In this document: one piece after another, positions 20,217 to 29,300 of the stretch
Layout of the letters: every line of letters starts with the position of its first letter
Position numbering within the stretch: the stretch's first letter is position 1
NCBI GenBank assembly: GCA_963781785.1
Contig: CAWAHD010000002.1
Coordinates: forward strand, 1,736,001-1,800,000
DNA length: 64,000 nucleotides
Direction: 5' to 3'
Source: CAWAHD01 sp963781785
GTDB lineage: Bacteria > Planctomycetota > Planctomycetia > Isosphaerales > Isosphaeraceae
Notes under the pieces: generated by a model
The model's input: only the letters and a program-made list of their open reading frames with translations
The model's database searches: none
What the model was told of the DNA's origin: nothing
Position numbers and translations under genes: made by a program

Positions 20217-21542
20217 ATGCCAGACGATCCCTCGAAAACCAAGTCCGACCGTGAAGACTCGAGATTGGTGCGCGAATCGCTCCGAGAATTGACGCTTGGC
20301 AGGTCCAGAACTTCCCCGGTTCCCCCGGAGATTCTCCGGGAACCCCGCGCACCGGTTGACGACTCGGGAAACCTGGAAATGATCGCCGCGTTTTGCCGTG
20401 CCAAAGGCGACGCCGCACGCTGGGCGGCGGAGCGCCAGCGACGAATCCGTGAACGGTGCCAGTACCCGGAGGATGACGCCGTCGTCAACCCGGCGCTGGT
20501 CGAGTGGGCCGAGAAGCTCACGGACTCGTTCTACTGGGCCAGTTCCTCCGACTCCGCCGCCTCGCCCAATATCGCGATGCTCGACCAGGTGGGCGGATGC
20601 TTCGAGACAGTTGCCGAGGCACTGGTACTCACGTGTGACCAGAAGGACCGAAGGGGCGCTCTGGAGCGAGTGCTTCAGCTTCTCGCCGAGGCCCAGTTGC
20701 TGCTTCGAAAGTCGCTCCAGAGCGTGGGTGCGCCCGCCGACTCGGATCAGCTCGAGGTCTACGAGTGGGTGCGTGCGACCGCCGCCCGGCACCGCATCTT
20801 CCTCAAGCGGTTCATGCGGGGAGATGACCCGGCGAACCCGGCGGATTGGCCTGGCTTGATGGCGCGGATCGAGACTCTGGCTGGGAACCGCCCGCACTCT
20901 CAGAGACAAAAAGCCGCTTTCGACAATCTCCGCTCCCACGTCAGCCACCTCGAAGGAGCAGAGCCGACCAACCACGACTGGCAGGCGGTGATCAAGACAG
21001 TCGACGAACTGGTCGTCGAGGGTGTCCCCCCCAGCAACCGGGAGATCCGGAATCTGCTCCTGCCGGTCATCGACAGCCTCCCCGAGGCGGATGACCTGCC
21101 GGCGGGCTTTCAGCTCGTCCTGCGGGAGATCGACCGCTACCTGGCGACGCGCTCTCGCCCCTCGACCGCGGCCACTCTTCCCAGGCCAACCGCCGCTGTC
21201 CAGGAAGCCGCCCGGCTCGTTTCGGGACGCAGCGTCGTCTTGATCGGCGGCGTCCGGCGCCCGGATGCCCAGGATGTCCTGAGAGCCGCCCTCCGGCTCG
21301 AGGAGCTCGTCTGGATCGCTACCCGAGCTCATCAGTCTATCAAGGGATTCGAGTCCTTGATCGCGCAGCCGAACGTGGCACTGGTGCTGCTGGCAATCCG
21401 CTGGTCGAGCCATGCGTTCGGAGACGTGAAGCAGTTCTGCGACCAGTACGGAAAACCCCTGGTTCGGCTGCCGGGAGGCTACAGCCCGAACCAGGTCGCC
21501 ACTCAGATCCTCGCACAGTGCAGTGGTCAACTGGGCGGGTGA
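20217..21542 (+). CDS. Protein with C-terminal DUF2325-like Rossmann domain
   Basis: A 441-residue soluble protein with no signal peptide. The N-terminal 330 residues are charged and helical, with no recognisable catalytic motif. The last 105 residues (SGRSVVLIGGVRRPDAQDV through AIRWSSHAFGDVKQFCDQYG to KPLVRLPGGYSPNQVATQIL) match the layout of DUF2325: a beta strand ending in a GG loop, a helix, a strand in the middle, then the S-H-x6-K/C signature before a last strand. DUF2325 proteins are of unknown function and often sit in regulatory or mobile contexts. The ATG at 20217 is the only plausible start; the Shine-Dalgarno signal is weak (GGGGA). The mutase operon starts 140 bases downstream. 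Confidence 0.55.
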   Translation: MPDDPSKTKSDREDSRLVRESLRELTLGRSRTSPVPPEILREPRAPVDDSGNLEMIAAFCRAKGDAARWAAERQRRIRERCQYPEDDAVVNPALVEWAEKLTDSFYWASSSDSAASPNIAMLDQVGGCFETVAEALVLTCDQKDRRGALERVLQLLAEAQLLLRKSLQSVGAPADSDQLEVYEWVRATAARHRIFLKRFMRGDDPANPADWPGLMARIETLAGNRPHSQRQKAAFDNLRSHVSHLEGAEPTNHDWQAVIKTVDELVVEGVPPSNREIRNLLLPVIDSLPEADDLPAGFQLVLREIDRYLATRSRPSTAATLPRPTAAVQEAARLVSGRSVVLIGGVRRPDAQDVLRAALRLEELVWIATRAHQSIKGFESLIAQPNVALVLLAIRWSSHAFGDVKQFCDQYGKPLVRLPGGYSPNQVATQILAQCSGQLGG

Positions 21543-21681
21543 TCGAGGTCTTGATTACATCGCCCTCGCACCATTGTCACCCAGGGATTTTTCTTGTTCC
21601 TGTGTCGAGCCGCCTCACGAGGGTGGTACGATGCGGTGTGACGTGACGGGATCGGGCCAATGCGTCATTGGGAGGGACGCG

Positions 21682-23339
21682 ATGATGAACCGAACGCTTT
21701 CCGCCGATCGCGCCGCAAGAGACCGCTGGGCAGAAGAGCTGGCCAGATCGCCGGCCCGCGAGCAGCCCCCCACGACCGTCAGCGGCCGGCCGATTGCACC
21801 GCTCTACACGGCGGATGACCTCGGCGGCGGCAACGGCTCGCTCGAAGCCGGGTATCCCGGCCAGTACCCGTTCACTCGCGGCGTGCACGCGAGCATGTAT
21901 CGCGGGCGTCTGTGGACGATGCGGCAGTTCGCCGGGTTCGGAACGCCACGCCAGACCAACGAGCGGTTCAAGTTCCTTCTCGACAAGGGCCAGACCGGGC
22001 TGTCAACGGCGTTCGACCTGCCGACCTTGATGGGCCTCGACAGCGACAACCCGCGCTCGTTCGGTGAAGTCGGCCGGCTGGGCGTCGCCGTGGACACGCT
22101 CGACGACATGCTCGCCTTGTTCGACGACATCAACCTGGAAACGATCTCGGTCTCAATGACCATCAACGCGCCGGCGATTGTCATCATGGCGTTCTACTTG
22201 GCGGCGGCCCAGGAACGCGGTTTCGACTTCGAAAGCTTCGCGGCACGATCCAGAACGACATCCTCAAGGAGTTCCACGCCCAGAACGAGTTTGTGTTCCC
22301 GCCGGAGCCGAGCGTGCGGCTGGTGTGCGACGTGATCGAGTTCTGCGCCGGGCACGTGCCGCAATGGAACCCAGTGTCGATTTCCGGCTACCACATCCGC
22401 GAAGCCGGCTCGACCGCCGCCCAGGAGCTTGCTTTCACTCTGGCCGACGGGTTCCACTACGTCGACCAGTGCGTGGCCCGCGGCATGGTCGTCGACGACT
22501 TCGCCCCGCGCCTGTCGTTCTTCTTCAACGCGCACAATGATCTGTTTGAAGAGGTTGCCAAGTACCGCGCCGCGCGCACACTCTGGGCCGATGCGCTGCG
22601 CAATCGCTATGGCGCCACGAACGAGGCGTCGTGGAAGCTGCGATGCCACGCCCAGACCGCCGGCTGCTCACTCCAGGACAAGCAACCGGAGCTGAACCTG
22701 ATCCGCGTTGCATTCCAGGCGCTCGCCGCCGTGCTCGGCGGCTGCCAGTCGCTGCACACCAACAGCATGGACGAAACGCTGGCCTTGCCGTCGGAGCACG
22801 CCGTCACGCTCGCCCTGCGTACCCAGCAGGTTCTGGCATACGAAACCGGGGTCACCAACACTGTTGACCCGCTCGGTGGCAGCTACTTTATCGAAGCGCT
22901 CACCCGCGCAATGGAGCACGACGCCCGGGACTGCTTCGACCGCATCGAAGCGGCAGGCGGCATGATTGCCGCCACGGAGGCGGGCTTCTTCCGCCGCGAG
23001 ATTGCCGACGCCGCCTTCGCTTTTCAGCGCGATGTGGATGCGCAGCGGAAGCTGATCGTCGGCGTGAATGCATTCGTCGAACCGGACGAGAAGCCGATCG
23101 ACATCCTCACCGTCGATGGCCAGGTCGAGAAGGAGCAGATCGCCGCGCTCAAAGCCAACCGAGGCCGCCGCGACGCCGGTAAACTGAAGCAGTGCTTGGA
23201 AGAGCTCACTCGCGCTGCGGCTAGCAACCAGAACCTGGTTGTACCCTTGCTGGAGGCCGCCCATGCTCGTGCCTCGGTCGGTGAGATCATGAACACCCTG
23301 GCTGACGTTTTCGGTCGATATCAGCCCAAGACCGCGTGA
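21682..23339 (+). pseudogene. icmA: Coenzyme-B12 acyl-CoA mutase large subunit, isobutyryl-CoA mutase type, one frameshift
   Basis: Large subunit of an adenosylcobalamin-dependent acyl-CoA carbon-skeleton mutase (radical rearrangement of a CoA thioester). The TIM-barrel substrate domain is present and the B12 domain is on a separate gene, as in IcmA/HcmA. Family motifs: YPFTRGVHASMYRGR, GTIQNDILKEF, SISGYHIREAG (the conserved active-site His) and HTNSMDETLALP. At the two positions that fix substrate choice it has Phe83 (MRQFAGF, codon 21928-21930) where methylmalonyl-CoA mutase has Tyr89, and Gln (FHAQNEF, codon 22281-22283) where that enzyme has carboxylate-binding Arg207. This Phe/Gln pair is that of isobutyryl-CoA mutase. 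One base is missing at 22231-22235: GAAAGCTTCGCGGC should be GAAAAGCTT to restore KLRGTIQND, a homopolymer error or a real knockout. Start: ATG 21682 behind GGAGGGA at 21671-21677. Confidence 0.8.
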
Positions 23340-23368
23340 CCGTCCTTCACGGAGCGAGCGACCCATCG

Positions 23369-23830
23369 ATGGGCACCAAGTCGACGACGCGTATCGTTCT
23401 CGCCAAGGTCGGCCTCGACGGGCACGATCGTGGCATCAAAGTCGTGGCTCGAGGATTGCGCGATGAGGGGTTTGATGTGATCTACGCGGGGCTCTGGCAG
23501 TCACCGGAAGCCGTGGTGCGGGCGGTAAGCGACGAGGACGCGGCCTGGCTGGGCTTGAGCCTCCTGAGCGGAGCGCACATGACACTCGTGCCGCGCGTGC
23601 TCGAGCTGATGCAACTGGCCGGCCTGGGCAATGTCGGCATGCTGGTGGGCGGGATCATTCCCGAAGAGGACACGCGGAAATTGATGCATCTTGGCGTCAA
23701 GCACGTGTTCGGTCCGGGAACCGTCATCAAGGAGATCGGGGAGTTCATCCGTGGTCAGGAAACACCAGGCCAAGAAGAGCCGCTGGCACCGTTCGCCCAG
23801 CGCGATCGGCGGCGCTCAGCCGGCTGTTGA
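23369..23830 (+). CDS. icmB: B12-binding small subunit of acyl-CoA mutase
   Basis: The cobalamin-binding partner of the upstream large subunit. The first 130 residues form the flavodoxin-like B12 fold: RIVLAKVGLDGHDRGIKVV contains the DxHxxG signature, with His19 as lower axial cobalt ligand; LSLLSGAH (SxL motif) and VGGIIPEEDTRKL, then FGPGT (GG motif) follow in normal order. The ATG at 23369 fits the usual family start; a GTG at 23336 overlapping the icmA stop would add 11 residues. The 24-residue tail after FIRGQ ends in a frame that overlaps the GTPase gene, and the tail in a shifted frame continues straight into typical MeaB N-terminal sequence (see findings), so the true C-terminus is uncertain. 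Confidence 0.85.
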   Translation: MGTKSTTRIVLAKVGLDGHDRGIKVVARGLRDEGFDVIYAGLWQSPEAVVRAVSDEDAAWLGLSLLSGAHMTLVPRVLELMQLAGLGNVGMLVGGIIPEEDTRKLMHLGVKHVFGPGTVIKEIGEFIRGQETPGQEEPLAPFAQRDRRRSAGC

Positions 23831-24588
23831 CCCACGCGGCGCGAGGGGAACGTGCCGAGACGATCCGCGCCGCGCTCGCGAAGCGCACGGCAACCGATCA
23901 CCGCCCGGCCGGCTCTCCGGTAACGATTGGAGAAAATGAAGGCGGGGCTACTCCTGGGGCGCGCTCCAGTGCGCGGGTGATCGCCATCACAGGAAGCGGG
24001 GGCGTGGGAAAGAGCACCCTGATCGGCAAGCTCATCGAGGTGATCCGGAGGGCAGGGCAGGCGGTCGCTGTTCTGGCGTGCGACCCGCAGAGCCCGCTCA
24101 CCGGTGGGGCTCTGCTGGGCGATCGCATCCGTATGCCGAATCGGCCAGACGACGATGCTGTCTTCATACGAAGCCTGGCCACGCCAAGCGGCCATTCGGG
24201 TGTGGCGCCCAACGTTCCGTTCATGATCGAGCTGTTCGACCGGTTCGGATTCGACACCGTCATCGTGGAGACCGTGGGGGCAGGGCAAGGGGACACGGCC
24301 ATACGAGAAGTGGCCGATGTCGTCATCGTTCTCGTGCAGCCTGAGACTGGCGACGAGCTGCAATGGGAAAAGGCCGGCCAGCTCGAAATCGCCGACATCG
24401 TCGTCGTTCACAAGGCCGATCTGCCGGCCGCGGACCGCACCCTTCGAGAGCTCCGCGAGCTGCTCAATTTGCCTGGCTGCCGGCCCGTTCCGGTCCTGCG
24501 CGTCAGCTCGAGCAAGGGGCTCGGTCTGGAGGAACTTTGGACAGCAGTGAAGTCGTGCCCAGGCCGGCGGCCGGCGGAGGCAACGTGA
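23827..24588 (+). CDS. MeaB/ArgK-family GTPase chaperone of the B12 mutase
   Basis: A P-loop GTPase that gates cofactor loading and protects the mutase. The Walker A motif GSGGVGKSTLIGKL, the DPQSP segment, the switch region LATPSGHSGVAPNV, VETVGAGQGDTAI (Walker B/switch) and the base-recognition motif HKAD (canonical NKxD, here with His) are all present. At 253 residues it lacks most of the C-terminal dimerisation region of MeaB (about 330 residues) and resembles the bare G domain of the fused mutase IcmF. The annotated start is a TTG at 23827 overlapping the icmB stop as TTGA; upstream, the same frame reads RSAALSRLLTHAARGERAET, which matches the normal MeaB N-terminus but has no start codon. 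It overlaps the ligase gene by 4 bases. Confidence 0.8.
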   Translation: MTHAARGERAETIRAALAKRTATDHRPAGSPVTIGENEGGATPGARSSARVIAITGSGGVGKSTLIGKLIEVIRRAGQAVAVLACDPQSPLTGGALLGDRIRMPNRPDDDAVFIRSLATPSGHSGVAPNVPFMIELFDRFGFDTVIVETVGAGQGDTAIREVADVVIVLVQPETGDELQWEKAGQLEIADIVVVHKADLPAADRTLRELRELLNLPGCRPVPVLRVSSSKGLGLEELWTAVKSCPGRRPAEAT

Positions 24589-26222
24589 GCGACTGGAATC
24601 CCTGGAGCGTGATCCCGCCGGAGTTCAACCTGGGCACGGCACTGACGCGCGGTCAGGTCGCGGCCGGCCGCGGCGGTAAGCCGGCGATCCTCTGGGAAAA
24701 CGCAGCGCAGGCCAGCCGGTCTCTGTCGTACTCGGACCTGGACGCGGCGACGAACCGCCTCGCATCGTCGCTTGAGCGGTTGGGCGTGAATCGCGGCGAC
24801 CGCGTCTTCCTGCGGCTGCCGAACATCCCGGAGTTTTACGTCGCCGCGCTGGCGGTCGCCAAGCTGGGCGGCGTGTTCATCCCCTCGAGTACACAGTTCC
24901 GAACGAGCGAGATCGAGTACAGACTGAAGGATTCCGGGGCGGTCGCGGCGATCACAACAGGCGGCCTGGTGGACGTGATCGACGAGGCTGCGGCAAACAG
25001 CCCGGAGCTGAAATGGATCATCGTTGTCCCGTACCCCGAGCCATCGACGCCGGGATGCGAGCACATCTCGTTCGCTCGACTGCTCAGCGAGGGGAGCGAA
25101 GTCTTCCTCCCGGCGCCGACCCGGAACGACGACGTCGCGTTCATCGCCTACACGTCGGGCACGACCGGCGACCCCAAGGGGGTCGTCCATTTGCACCGCT
25201 ACCCGATCGCTTACGAAGGACTGGTTCGCTTTTGGCACGACTACCGGCCGGACGACGTGGTCGCATGTCCGTCCGAACTGGGCTGGCTGCTCCCCGTCGC
25301 GTCCACATTCCTGTACGCTCTTTCGCGCGGGCTGACGGTCGTGCTCTACGACGCGATGGGCGGCCGGTTCGACCCGGAGCGATGGTTCTCGCTGTTCCAG
25401 AAGTATCGCATCACGAACTTCACGGCGCCGCCGACGACCTACCGCATGATGACGGCCGCCGCCCAAGCGGCGAATCGGTTTGACCTGTCGTCCTGGCGGC
25501 ACGCGGTCAGCGCGGGTGAGCCGCTGCCGGCCGACACGCTCGACACCATCCAGCGGCAGTTCGGCGTCACCCCGATCGACGGAATCGGCATGACCGAGTG
25601 CATGGTCTATTGCTTCAATCACGTCGGCATGCCAATCAAACCGGGAAGCTGTGGCCGTCCCGGTCCAGGCACCGTGATCGAGTTAATGGACGACGGGATG
25701 CATCCGGCTCCCCAAGGCGCTGAGGGTGTGCTCTGTGTCCGCCGCGACACGCATCCAGGGATGATGAAGGAGTACTGGAACCAGCCCGAGCGCACGGCCG
25801 AGGTATTTCGCGGCGAGTGGTACTATTCGGGCGACGTGGTCGTGCGCGACGACGACGGCGACTTCTGGTTCAAAGGTCGAAACGACGACGTGATGAAGGC
25901 GAGCGGCTACCGCATCTCGCCATTCGAGGTCGAGAGTGGTCTGGTCAGCCACGCCTCGGTTCTCGAAGCGGCGGCGGTCGAGAGCCCGGACCCGCTTCGC
26001 GGCATGATCGTCAAGGCGTTCGTTGTGCTCCGCGACGGATACCTGCCGAGCGAGACCCTCGCTGAAGAAATCCAAGAGCACGTAAAGCAGACGATCGCGC
26101 CGTACAAGTACCCGCGCCGGATCGAGTTCGTGCCCGCTCTGCCCAAGACGACATCCGGCAAGATCAAGCGACGCGAGCTGCGCGATCTGGAACGCTCACG
26201 CGCGGCCGGACCGCCCCGATAG
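24585..26222 (+). CDS. AMP-forming acyl-CoA ligase of the mutase operon
   Basis: An ANL-superfamily acyl-CoA synthetase of 545 residues (carboxylate + ATP + CoA to acyl-CoA + AMP + PPi). Motifs: AYTSGTTGDPKGVVHLH (phosphate loop), GIGMTECMVYCFNH (adenine and substrate region), YYSGDVVVRDDDGDFWFKGR (ATP ribose Asp and hinge) and the catalytic C-terminal lysine in PKTTSGKIKRREL. It belongs to the short/medium-chain or aromatic acyl-CoA ligase group; exact substrate cannot be read. The start is GTG 24585, overlapping the GTPase stop (GTGA), with GGAGG a few bases upstream. Placement after mutase subunits and MeaB mirrors known gene sets for 2-hydroxyisobutyrate, where the ligase makes the CoA ester that the mutase rearranges; by the same logic it probably activates the mutase substrate here. 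Confidence 0.85.
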   Translation: MSDWNPWSVIPPEFNLGTALTRGQVAAGRGGKPAILWENAAQASRSLSYSDLDAATNRLASSLERLGVNRGDRVFLRLPNIPEFYVAALAVAKLGGVFIPSSTQFRTSEIEYRLKDSGAVAAITTGGLVDVIDEAAANSPELKWIIVVPYPEPSTPGCEHISFARLLSEGSEVFLPAPTRNDDVAFIAYTSGTTGDPKGVVHLHRYPIAYEGLVRFWHDYRPDDVVACPSELGWLLPVASTFLYALSRGLTVVLYDAMGGRFDPERWFSLFQKYRITNFTAPPTTYRMMTAAAQAANRFDLSSWRHAVSAGEPLPADTLDTIQRQFGVTPIDGIGMTECMVYCFNHVGMPIKPGSCGRPGPGTVIELMDDGMHPAPQGAEGVLCVRRDTHPGMMKEYWNQPERTAEVFRGEWYYSGDVVVRDDDGDFWFKGRNDDVMKASGYRISPFEVESGLVSHASVLEAAAVESPDPLRGMIVKAFVVLRDGYLPSETLAEEIQEHVKQTIAPYKYPRRIEFVPALPKTTSGKIKRRELRDLERSRAAGPPR

Positions 26223-26312
26223 GCACGGGGCGGGGGACCCGCGGTGGCGCGGCCTGTTCGTCGTGAGCGTATGAGCATGGGCCTGGCACGCGATCGCGTG
26301 TGCGCTTCGAAC

Positions 26313-29300
26313 TCAATCTTTCACGTGGAGCTGGATCTCGTCGGAATTCGCCCGCAACTCAGGTGCGTACATTGCCTGGGCTCGGGCGGGCAGGGCGTGG
26401 AACCGGCCGGGGATCTCGGCGCGGAGGCGGTACGACACGCTGTGCTTGCCTCGGGCCAGCGTCCGCGCAAAGAAGGCCACACGCTCGTCGCGGAACTCGA
26501 CGTAGGCGCCCAGATCGTTGCCGGTGTAGCCGCTCCGGACCTCGACCGGCTCGAAGCCTGCCGCTTTGTAGTCTTCGAAGATCAGATACTCGTAGTCGTT
26601 CTTGCTCTCGATTTCGAGCTCGACCTCCACGAGCTCTCCACTCTTCAACACCGCTTGATCGCCAAGCGGCTCGCGGCGATAGCGCTCGACAAGCTGGGTC
26701 ACAGCCTGGCCATGGCCGCCTGCCACGTCCGCTGTCTTGTCGTTTCGGACCAGCCGGTAAACTTTGCGGTCGATCTTGATCTCCAGGCCCGCGCGGCTGA
26801 TCGGGTCCTCCAGCGTGAAGTTGGTCACGTACGCGCTGTAGTAGAGTGGTCCTTTCCCTTTCTTGAGGAACGACACATTGTGCTCGCCCGCCTCGAGTGC
26901 CGTTCCCTCCAAAACGAACGCGTTGTCAAAAGTGAAGAGATCTCCCGGCGTGATCTTCACCTCCTTCCTGGTCTGACCGTCCAGGCTGATCGCGACCGTC
27001 ATATCGGGCCGGTCTTCGCCGCTAGCCTTGAGATAGTCGGCCAGGGCTTCGATAGAGAATGCCGTGTCGCGGGTGGAATTCCAGTAAGCGCCGTGCTTGC
27101 GATTGTTGAGCAGGTACTTGACCAGTCGAGGCGCCAGCTCTCCATGAGGAGCGGTGCGGGCCAGCAGCTTGAGATAAAACGCATCGGTCTCGATCTCGCT
27201 GCCATACCAACACCACCAGTAACCTTCGTTGGGGAGCTTGAGAAACGCCGTCTGGTTCTCGTCGTCCTGCACGACGTACTGCAAGAGATTCTGGAGCACG
27301 ACCGCCAGCTTCTGCTTCTCTCCGAGCCGCTCAAGCCCCAGCCCGTACATCGCCTTCGCATACACCGAGAGCCGCGTGCGATCGCGATCCAGGAAGCTGA
27401 GCATTCGGTCGTTGCGGAGCCCACCATCGGCCTGCACCATGAAAACCAGCGCGTCGATGTCGTCAGCCGACGCCTTGAAAGGCTTGACCTGGCTCACTGC
27501 GTTCTCGAGCAAGCGGACCTGATTTGCCTGGTAAGTCGTGAGCCAGAGGTCGCCCCGCTCGAGCATCTTTGGGGGCAGAGCCAGGTCGTTCTGGCGGGCG
27601 ATTTGCAGTCCATGCACGACCAGGGCCGTTGTGTGCGGTGACGCAAACTCACCATAGCCGGAGAACCAGCCCCAGCCGCCGTCCGAGAGCTGCATGTCAG
27701 CCAGACGCTGAATTCCGGCACTGGCCATCTTCGTCACTTCAGCCCGGTCGAAAATGGGGTTATGCGCGTAGCCCTGCCTCCGCTTGGCACGGCCGCGCGC
27801 ATCTCCAAGCTCCTGTGAGTTCAGGTTGGTGTGCTTGTCGTGGATCGCTTTCAGGTCGAGCCCGAGATTGATCAGAACCTTCTGGGTGAGGACCGCCGGC
27901 AGGAACCGGTTCAACGTCTGCTCGGTACAGCCATAGGGATAGTCGGCGAGGTAGGGCAGCGCGTCGACCAAAACGCCCGCCAGCGTGGGGGAATACCGGA
28001 CATCGAGCCGCGACTGGTCCGGCTTGCGCTGGGCCGGCACGCGGAAGGTGACCTGGCCTTTCTCTTGATCCGGCCGGATCGCGCCGGCGAAGGCCTCCAT
28101 TTTGAGCATGCCGTGAACATAGGCCGGAAAGCTCATCTGGGCCGCATCCGACTCCTCGTCGGTCAGAGCCTTCATGCGGATGACCGCCTGGCCCTCGTGG
28201 ACGACCTTGACCCGCCAATCGACCCTGCGCTCAGAGCCCTCGGCGATCTCGACGCTCTGCGCCGTCTCGCCCAGTGGTACCAAGGAGCTGCCGTCGAGCT
28301 CCAGGACCGCCTGGACGGTCTTTCTCTTCTTGAGCTTGTTATGCACGTTGGCCGATAGCACGACCTCATCCTTCTCGACGAAGAACCGGGGAGCTTGTAA
28401 GCGGATGAGCAAATCCTTGGTTGTCACGATCTCCGACTCGGACTGGCCCACCTTGGTCCCGAGTCCCATCACCCACGTCTTTACCTTCCAGGTCGTCAGG
28501 CTTTCCGGCAAGGGGAACTCGACCTCGGCTGTGCCGTCGGCACTACTCGTGAGGGCGGCCATCCAGAAGGCCGTGTCGGCGAAGTTCGTGCGGATCAAAG
28601 GCTGGACGGATTGTGAGCCTCCGAAAGGACCGCCGCCGCCGGGCTCCCCTCGCGCCTTTTGTTTGAGCGACTCCGCGCTGATCTCGTTGAACTCTCGCTC
28701 GAACGGAGCAAGTTGCGGCATCTGGTCGACTTCCTCTCGGGTCCTGGTCTCGTCAGCTTTTAACATCGCTCTGTCGCGGGACGCACGCCCGACTGCCATC
28801 CCGCCCATGGCGGCCATCATCGGGCGGTTGCTGAAGAACTCTGACGTCATTGCGACGCCACCTCCCATCAGGTCGCCGAGAACCCCGAGGTCCTGCATGC
28901 CAATATCGTCCTTCTTCATGAGGTTGTGAAACCAGACGTCGAGGCTCGACTCCGTTTGCGGCTGATGGTGACGCTTCCACTTCCAGAAGAATTCCTTGAT
29001 GTCCGGGATGTTCGATCCTCCCGAAATGTACTCGACCGCTTTGTCATAGACGGCCACCACGATCGAGCCTGCCAGCGGCTTCCCATCGGGGTCGGTCACC
29101 TTGATCTTGGCCTTGGCTTTCTGGCCCGGCTTGTAGATTGTCTGAACAGGCTGGACCGCCATATCGACAACGCGCGACACCGGTGGGATGGCGACCTCGC
29201 GCGCTTCGTCATGCACCTTGCCGCCGGCCACTGTCAATGCTTCAATGAACATGTTAGGCATGTCGCGGGGAACGATGCCGATCTCCTCGATTGCACTCTT

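Noticed and set aside
21523..21681. Upstream extension of the mutase large subunit
   Set aside because: The frame is open to 21523 but overlaps the preceding gene and lacks a ribosome site; ATG 21682 follows GGAGGGA.
21682..23830. Methylmalonyl-CoA mutase label for the B12 mutase
   Set aside because: The carboxylate-binding Arg is Gln and the Tyr is Phe, which does not fit methylmalonyl-CoA.
26244..27641. Long plus-strand open frame of 465 codons
   Set aside because: It is the antisense of the macroglobulin C-terminus; residue content is low-complexity (Arg, Val, Leu, His) and matches no family, whereas the minus strand has clear motifs.
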